Shown here: one piece after another, positions 59,911-64,000 of the stretch
Position numbering within the stretch: position 1 is the stretch's first letter
How the letters are laid out: each line of letters begins with the position of its first letter
NCBI RefSeq assembly: GCF_036226465.1
Contig: NZ_CP108476.1
Span: 3,410,001-3,474,000, forward strand
Reading direction: 5' to 3'
Source: Kitasatospora sp. NBC_01250
GTDB taxonomy: Bacteria; Actinomycetota; Actinomycetes; Streptomycetales; Streptomycetaceae
Length of the DNA stretch: 64,000 bases
Notes under the pieces: generated by a model
What the model was told of the DNA's origin: nothing
Databases searched by the model: none
What the model saw: only the letters and a program-made list of their open reading frames with translations
Translations under genes and position numbers: made by a program

Positions 59911-59976
59911 CGCGCCGACCAGCGACACACCGGCCGCTCGCCCCGGGCTGCTGAGACTCCCCGGCCGCCGGACGGC

Positions 59977-60879
59977 TCAGCGCCCCACGTGCTTGAAGGT
60001 GTCCGGCGGCGGCGCGGGCGACGGGGCCGCCGAGGCGTCCGTGGCCACCGGGGCGCCGCCGGTGAAGGCGGCGAGCTCGCGGCCGTGCTCCAGTCGGGCG
60101 AGGGCGGCGTCCCCGGCCGTGCGGCGGCTCAACTCCGCGATCGGCAGCGGGGCGTGGGAGGCGGCCAGGATCAGGTTGCCGAACCGCTTGCCGCGCAGCA
60201 CCGCGGGGTCGGCGATCAGCGCCACCTCGGGGAAGACCGCGAGGAGGGTGGCGACCTGGCAGCGGGCGAAGGCCAGCGCGCCGCCGTCGGCGATGTTGAC
60301 GGCGTAGCAGCCGCCGGGCGCGAGCGCGCGGGCGGCGAGGGTGGCGAACTCCACCGTGGTGCAGTGGGCGGGCACCCGGGCACCGGCGAAGACGTCGGCG
60401 ATCACCAGGTCGGCGCCGGCCTCGGGGGCGCGTTCCAGCACGGCGCGGGCGTCACCGCCGCGGACCTTGATCTGCCAGCCGGGCGGGGTGGGGAGTTCGG
60501 CCCGGATCCACTCGGTGAGCGCGGTGTCCAGCTCCGCGACCTGCTGCCGCGAGCGCGGGCGGGTGGCGGCGGTGTAGCGGGCCAGGGTCAGTGCGCCACC
60601 GCCCAGGTGCAGCACCCGGATCGGCTTGCCGGGGGCGGCGGCGAGGTCGATGAGGTGGCCGAGCCGGCGCTGGTACTCGAAGGCGAGCCGGGTCGGGTCG
60701 GCGAGGTCGACGTGCGACTGCGGGGCGCCGTCGAGCAGCAGTGACCAGGCCTGCGGGTGGTCGCGGTCGGGGAGGAGCTCGGCCAGGCCGAACTCGGTGT
60801 GGTGCGAACGAGGGCCGGTGGCGGCGGGCTCCTCGGGGGTGGTCGAACGCCTGCGGGGGGCTCGTTGCTCTCGTCCCAT
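59977..60879 (-). CDS. Spermidine-synthase-like protein
   Basis: A 300-aa Rossmann methyltransferase-fold protein. Motif I is VLHLGGGALTLARY (~residue 89), followed by QQVAELDTALTEW and VIADVFAGARVP, as in the polyamine synthase family. Actinobacterial members of this type often lack residues for polyamine binding, so spermidine synthesis is not shown; other aminopropyl or methyl transfer is possible. Start ATG 60879. Confidence 0.8.
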   Translation of the reverse strand: MGREQRAPRRRSTTPEEPAATGPRSHHTEFGLAELLPDRDHPQAWSLLLDGAPQSHVDLADPTRLAFEYQRRLGHLIDLAAAPGKPIRVLHLGGGALTLARYTAATRPRSRQQVAELDTALTEWIRAELPTPPGWQIKVRGGDARAVLERAPEAGADLVIADVFAGARVPAHCTTVEFATLAARALAPGGCYAVNIADGGALAFARCQVATLLAVFPEVALIADPAVLRGKRFGNLILAASHAPLPIAELSRRTAGDAALARLEHGRELAAFTGGAPVATDASAAPSPAPPPDTFKHVGR

Positions 60880-60986
60880 GGAACGAAGTATCCCCCGGCT
60901 TCCGGGTGAACGCGCAGGTGGGAGCCAACGCGACGGCTCGGGGGCCGGACTGCGGGGAGAGCGGACCCGGACGGGGGGGACCGGGC

Positions 60987-61388
60987 TCAGAACGGACCGA
61001 GGCCGCTCGCGGTGAGGGTGCGGGCGGCCTCGCAGAGTGCCGAGCGCAGCACCCAGGGGTCGGTGGTGGCCACGGCGGACTCGGCACCGGCGGGCGGCAC
61101 CAGCCAGCGCGGGTCGGTGGCGGCCAGCGGCATGGCGCCGGGCAGACAGCAGGTGCCGGGCAGGTGCCAGCGCTCGGCGGTGCCGGCCGGCACCAGGAAG
61201 CTGACGCTGGCGCCGCCGGCTCCCTGGGCGACCGAACCGCAGGCCCGGCGCAGTCTGAGGATGTCGAGCGTCTCCAGGCCGAGCCGCAGCGGCACGATGA
61301 CCGTGTCGCAGCGCTGCCCGCCCTCCCGGCGGCGTGGCAACTCCCCGGTGAGGAACGTACGGAACTGCGGCATCCCGGTGACCATCAT
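60987..61388 (-). CDS. Small unknown protein
   Basis: A 133-aa soluble protein, starting MMVTGMPQFRTF. Segments such as TVIVPLRLGLETLDILR, WHLPGTCCLPGAMPL and GAESAVATTDPWVLRSALC look folded and conserved-like, but I recognise no family motif or catalytic residue. There is a cluster of four cysteines. AGGAGG lies 6 nt before ATG 61388, strong support for a real gene. It is divergent from the HTH/TPR regulator across an AT-rich region. Confidence 0.65.
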   Translation of the reverse strand: MMVTGMPQFRTFLTGELPRRREGGQRCDTVIVPLRLGLETLDILRLRRACGSVAQGAGGASVSFLVPAGTAERWHLPGTCCLPGAMPLAATDPRWLVPPAGAESAVATTDPWVLRSALCEAARTLTASGLGPF

Positions 61389-61857
61389 GTGGGCCCTCCT
61401 GGTTCGGTTCGCTCCTCGCCGCTCACGTCCGCTTTCCCCCACGTTCGACCGCCCGCCGTCGAACTCCCCCTCGTACAGGACAGACTGAGGGACTGTCAGT
61501 GAGAGAAGTGAACTGATGGTATGAATGGCTACTGAAGCTGAACGATGGATGGGTGGTGCGTCGGGAGACCGTCCCCACTGGCCGCCCGATATCAACACAA
61601 CGGAACCGAGCCCGGATTAGCCACGGGGCTTCCTACAGCAAGCCATGGCATTTCATGGCAGAACCCTTGAGATATGTCGGATTTGCCACTGAATAGTGGT
61701 TATTTTCCCGGAAACCCATCGTGATCACCTGATGACAGCCGGTACTGTCGAGCTGTGCCTCACCGGGCCGCTTCGGTCCATCGAGGCTCAGCCGCCCGCC
61801 CTGTTACCGGACGGGCGCCGACCGTACGGCTAGCACCGTCTCGCCCCGGAGCGCACC
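61389..61857. promoter_or_regulatory. AT-rich divergent promoter region with two inverted repeats
   Basis: 469 bp, no gene seen. The GC content drops between about 61600 and 61740. Two perfect repeats lie there: GCCATG/CATGGC at 61642-61647 and 61654-61659, and CCACT/AGTGG at 61686-61690 and 61695-61699. The ribosome site for the right gene is CCGGAG near 61846. Confidence 0.55.
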
Positions 61858-63294
61858 ATGGCCCCCACAATCGCCGCGCCCGCACCTGTGACCGGTCCCG
61901 CGACCACGACCACCCACGCGCCGACGCCCAACACCGCGATGCGCGAGCTGCGCGGCGACCTCTCCCCCGCCGAGTTCGCCACCGCGATCCGCCGCGCCGC
62001 GCGGGAGATCGGCGAGCACGTGTCGTGCGACGCCCGGTACATCGGCCGGGTCGAGGCCGGCGCGATCCGCTGTCCCAACTACGCGTACGAGCGGGTGTTC
62101 CGCCATATGTGGCCGGACCGTTCGCTGCAGGACCTCGGCTTCTCCCCCAGGACGGCCGTCCGCGGTCGCCCGGCCGGCGGGGTCGTGCCGGCCCGGCCGG
62201 CCGCCCTGCGGCTCTCCCCGCACCATCCCGACGAGGAGAACGACGACGTGCGTCGCCGTACGTTCCTGAGTGGCGGTCCGACCGCCCTGGCCACCGTGCT
62301 CGGCCTCGATGCGCCGGCCCGCGCGGCCGCCGCCGCACCCGCCGCGCTGCCGCTGCCCGGCCTGCCGCCGCTGCCGCCGCTGCCCGCACCGCGCAAGGTC
62401 GGCGGAGCCGACGTCCAGATCGTCGAAGAGGCCGTCCGGGAGATCCGGTTGGCCGATGACGTGCGTGGCGGCGACACCCTGTTCGAGCGGGCCGGGCAGT
62501 CGCTGCGGCAGGCGTACGTGCTGCTCAACGAGGGCGACTACACCCTCGCCACCGAGCGGCGGTTGCAGTCGACGGCCGGCGAACTGGCCATCTCGGTGGG
62601 CTGGTTGGCGCACGACTCACAACGGCTGGCCGATGCCCGCTCGTTCTACGCCGAGGCGCTGGCCACCGCGCGGATGGCGAACGACTCGGCGCTGGAGGCC
62701 CATGTCTTCTGCAACAGCGCCTTCCTGGCCCGGGACGCGGGGCGCCCGCGCGAGGCGCTGCGGGCCGCCCAGGCCGGCCAGAGCGCCGCCCGCCACCTGG
62801 ACTCCGAGCGCCTGCTCTCGCTGCTGGTGATGCGCGAGGCGGGCGGCTGGGCGCTGCTGCGCGACCGGAGTGCCTGCGAGCGGGCGCTGGCCCGGGCGTA
62901 CACGCTCTTCGAACGCGGCGAGAGCGAGTCCGACCCGGAGTGGATGTCCTTCTACGGCGAGGCCGAGATCGCCGGCCTGGAGGCGCAGTGCTGGTCGGCA
63001 CTGGGCGAGTGGGACCTGGCCAGCGAGCGGGCCGGGCTGGCGATAGCGCTCCAGGAGCCGCACTTCGTGCGCAACCGGGCCCTGTACACCGCCGAGTTGG
63101 CCCACGACCGGCTCGGCCGCGGCGACCTGGCCGGCGCCGCCGGGCACGGCAGCGCGGCGGTCGCCCTGCTCGGCGACGTCCGCTCGGCGCGGATCCGCGG
63201 CATGCTCGCGGACACGGCCGAGCGGCTGCGCCCCTTCCGGGGAGTGCGCGAGGTCGGGGTGTTCCTGGCCGGCTTCGACCGCGCGGCGGCCTGA
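61858..63294 (+). CDS. HTH/TPR-type regulator (NsdA-like)
   Basis: A 478-aa protein. Residues ~25-85 form a helix-turn-helix-like domain (LRGDLSPAEFATAIRRAARE, CDARYIGRVEAGAI). A proline/alanine hinge follows (~160-180), then about six TPR-like helical repeats (for example TERRLQSTAGELAI, YAEALATARMAND). This is the layout of streptomycete developmental TPR regulators such as NsdA; I cannot name the exact orthologue. ATG 61858 has GGAG 6 nt upstream. It converges on the phosphatase gene with a 20-nt gap. Confidence 0.8.
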   Translation: MAPTIAAPAPVTGPATTTTHAPTPNTAMRELRGDLSPAEFATAIRRAAREIGEHVSCDARYIGRVEAGAIRCPNYAYERVFRHMWPDRSLQDLGFSPRTAVRGRPAGGVVPARPAALRLSPHHPDEENDDVRRRTFLSGGPTALATVLGLDAPARAAAAAPAALPLPGLPPLPPLPAPRKVGGADVQIVEEAVREIRLADDVRGGDTLFERAGQSLRQAYVLLNEGDYTLATERRLQSTAGELAISVGWLAHDSQRLADARSFYAEALATARMANDSALEAHVFCNSAFLARDAGRPREALRAAQAGQSAARHLDSERLLSLLVMREAGGWALLRDRSACERALARAYTLFERGESESDPEWMSFYGEAEIAGLEAQCWSALGEWDLASERAGLAIALQEPHFVRNRALYTAELAHDRLGRGDLAGAAGHGSAAVALLGDVRSARIRGMLADTAERLRPFRGVREVGVFLAGFDRAAA

Positions 63295-63314
63295 TCCGGC
63301 GGCCCGGCCCGGCC

Positions 63315-63965
63315 TCAGGCGGTCGGCGTGTCCAGGTGGCTGTGGTCGTTCCAGATCTCGACGGCGGGCAGGCCGTACTCCCAGGAGAGCACCGAGAGCG
63401 CCGCCGTGCCGAGCTTGAGCCGCTGGCCGAACTCCGGTGCCTGGCCCAGCCAGCGGGCGGCCAGGACCCGCAGCAGGTGGCCGTGCGCGAAGACGATCAC
63501 GTCGCGGTCGGCGGCGTGCATCGTGGTGGTCTCGGGGTGCGGGGTGCCGTGGTCCTCCTCGATCCCGGCGAGGAAGGCGTCGGCCCGGGCGCCGACCTCC
63601 GCCAGCTTCTCGCCCTGCGGCACGCCGTCGCGCCAGATCAGCCAGCCGGGGTGGTCGTGCTCGCGGATCTCGGCACCGGTGCGGCCCTCGTAGGCGCCGT
63701 AGTCCCACTCGAGCAGCTCGGGCCGGTCCACCGCGCGGTCGCCGAAGCCGGCCAGCTCGCAGGTCTCCCGGGCGCGGGAGAGCGGGCTGGTGTAGACGTC
63801 GGCCTCCGGCAGCCCGGACCACGGCGCGCGGTGCAGCCGGGCACCGACGGCGCGGGCCATCTGCCGGCCCTCCTCGGTCAGCGGGATGTCGGTCCGACCG
63901 GTGTGCTGGCCGCTCGCCGACCAGGCGGTCTCACCGTGGCGGACAAGGATCAGTCGAGCGGGCAT
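63315..63965 (-). CDS. Histidine phosphatase (phosphoglycerate-mutase superfamily)
   Basis: A 216-aa branch-1 histidine phosphatase. The catalytic signature [10 protein letters not shown] is at residues ~7-16, and the second histidine is in [14 protein letters not shown]. The proton donor is expected at Glu85 in [11 protein letters not shown]. Length is normal. AGGAG lies 6 nt before ATG 63965. Such enzymes act on sugar phosphates or pyrophosphates; the substrate is not shown. Confidence 0.93.
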   Translation of the reverse strand: MPARLILVRHGETAWSASGQHTGRTDIPLTEEGRQMARAVGARLHRAPWSGLPEADVYTSPLSRARETCELAGFGDRAVDRPELLEWDYGAYEGRTGAEIREHDHPGWLIWRDGVPQGEKLAEVGARADAFLAGIEEDHGTPHPETTTMHAADRDVIVFAHGHLLRVLAARWLGQAPEFGQRLKLGTAALSVLSWEYGLPAVEIWNDHSHLDTPTA

Positions 63966-64000
63966 CGCGGACTCCTGAGGACTAGGTGCGGTGAAGCGGT

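Overview
The window is a very GC-rich chromosomal segment of a filamentous actinomycete, family Streptomycetaceae (Streptomyces, Kitasatospora or a close relative). The evidence is strong G/C bias at third codon positions, GTG and TTG starts, an rrn operon with no tRNA in the 16S-23S spacer, an AdpA homologue with a TTA codon between its two domains, OsaA/OsaB/OsaC, ClgR, and a possible LAxTG sortase substrate. No prophage, IS element, CRISPR array or biosynthetic gene cluster is visible.

1-9.7 kb: recX and recA (minus strand) with a LexA/SOS box upstream, a DUF3046 gene, a membrane-targeted subtilisin-like protease, the giant Lhr helicase (plus strand), a small membrane protein and clgR. 9.8-17.2 kb: a minus-strand run osaB, ftsK, RodZ-like, rimO, pgsA, cinA, clgR; the rimO/pgsA and pgsA/cinA pairs overlap by ATGA. 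17.4-25.1 kb: the osmotic-stress set. OsaA is a hybrid kinase with a long HAMP array, OsaB a response regulator, and OsaC (divergent from osaA) an RsbW-like kinase/PAS/GAF/PP2C protein. 25.5-26.9 kb: an acetate-uptake-family membrane protein convergent with a PAP2-type membrane phosphatase.

27.0-32.7 kb: a complete 16S-23S-5S operon on the minus strand with its terminator, the 23S processing stem and a leader/promoter region.

32.7-43.6 kb: a P-loop kinase coupled to an LD-carboxypeptidase, a low-complexity protein, an ATP-grasp-like protein, an MFS exporter, and a two-in-one ABC exporter. 43.0-50.3 kb: a TetR regulator facing a catabolic operon (carboxyltransferase, biotin carboxylase/BCCP, HMG-CoA lyase, acyl-CoA dehydrogenase). 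This looks like a leucine/isovalerate degradation route ending in acetyl-CoA and acetoacetate. The intergenic region holds GTTAAC-type repeats that are a likely operator.

50.6-64.0 kb: a universal stress protein, an HAD phosphatase broken by a C8 run, adpA with large low-complexity extensions, orn (oligoribonuclease), tRNA-His, a hotdog thioesterase, a putative LAxTG-anchored secreted protein with a perfect AdpA consensus upstream, a spermidine-synthase-like protein, a small unknown, an HTH/TPR regulator and a histidine phosphatase. TTA codons, which in this family depend on the bldA tRNA, occur in adpA, the HAD gene and the LAxTG gene, all within about 7 kb.

The most notable observations are the AdpA extensions, the clustering of TTA codons with AdpA-like boxes, a nearly identical 276-bp tandem duplication inside the OsaA HAMP array, low-complexity inserts inside conserved catabolic enzymes, and the rrn operon sitting at the join of two blocks that, from memory, lie far apart in S. 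coelicolor.
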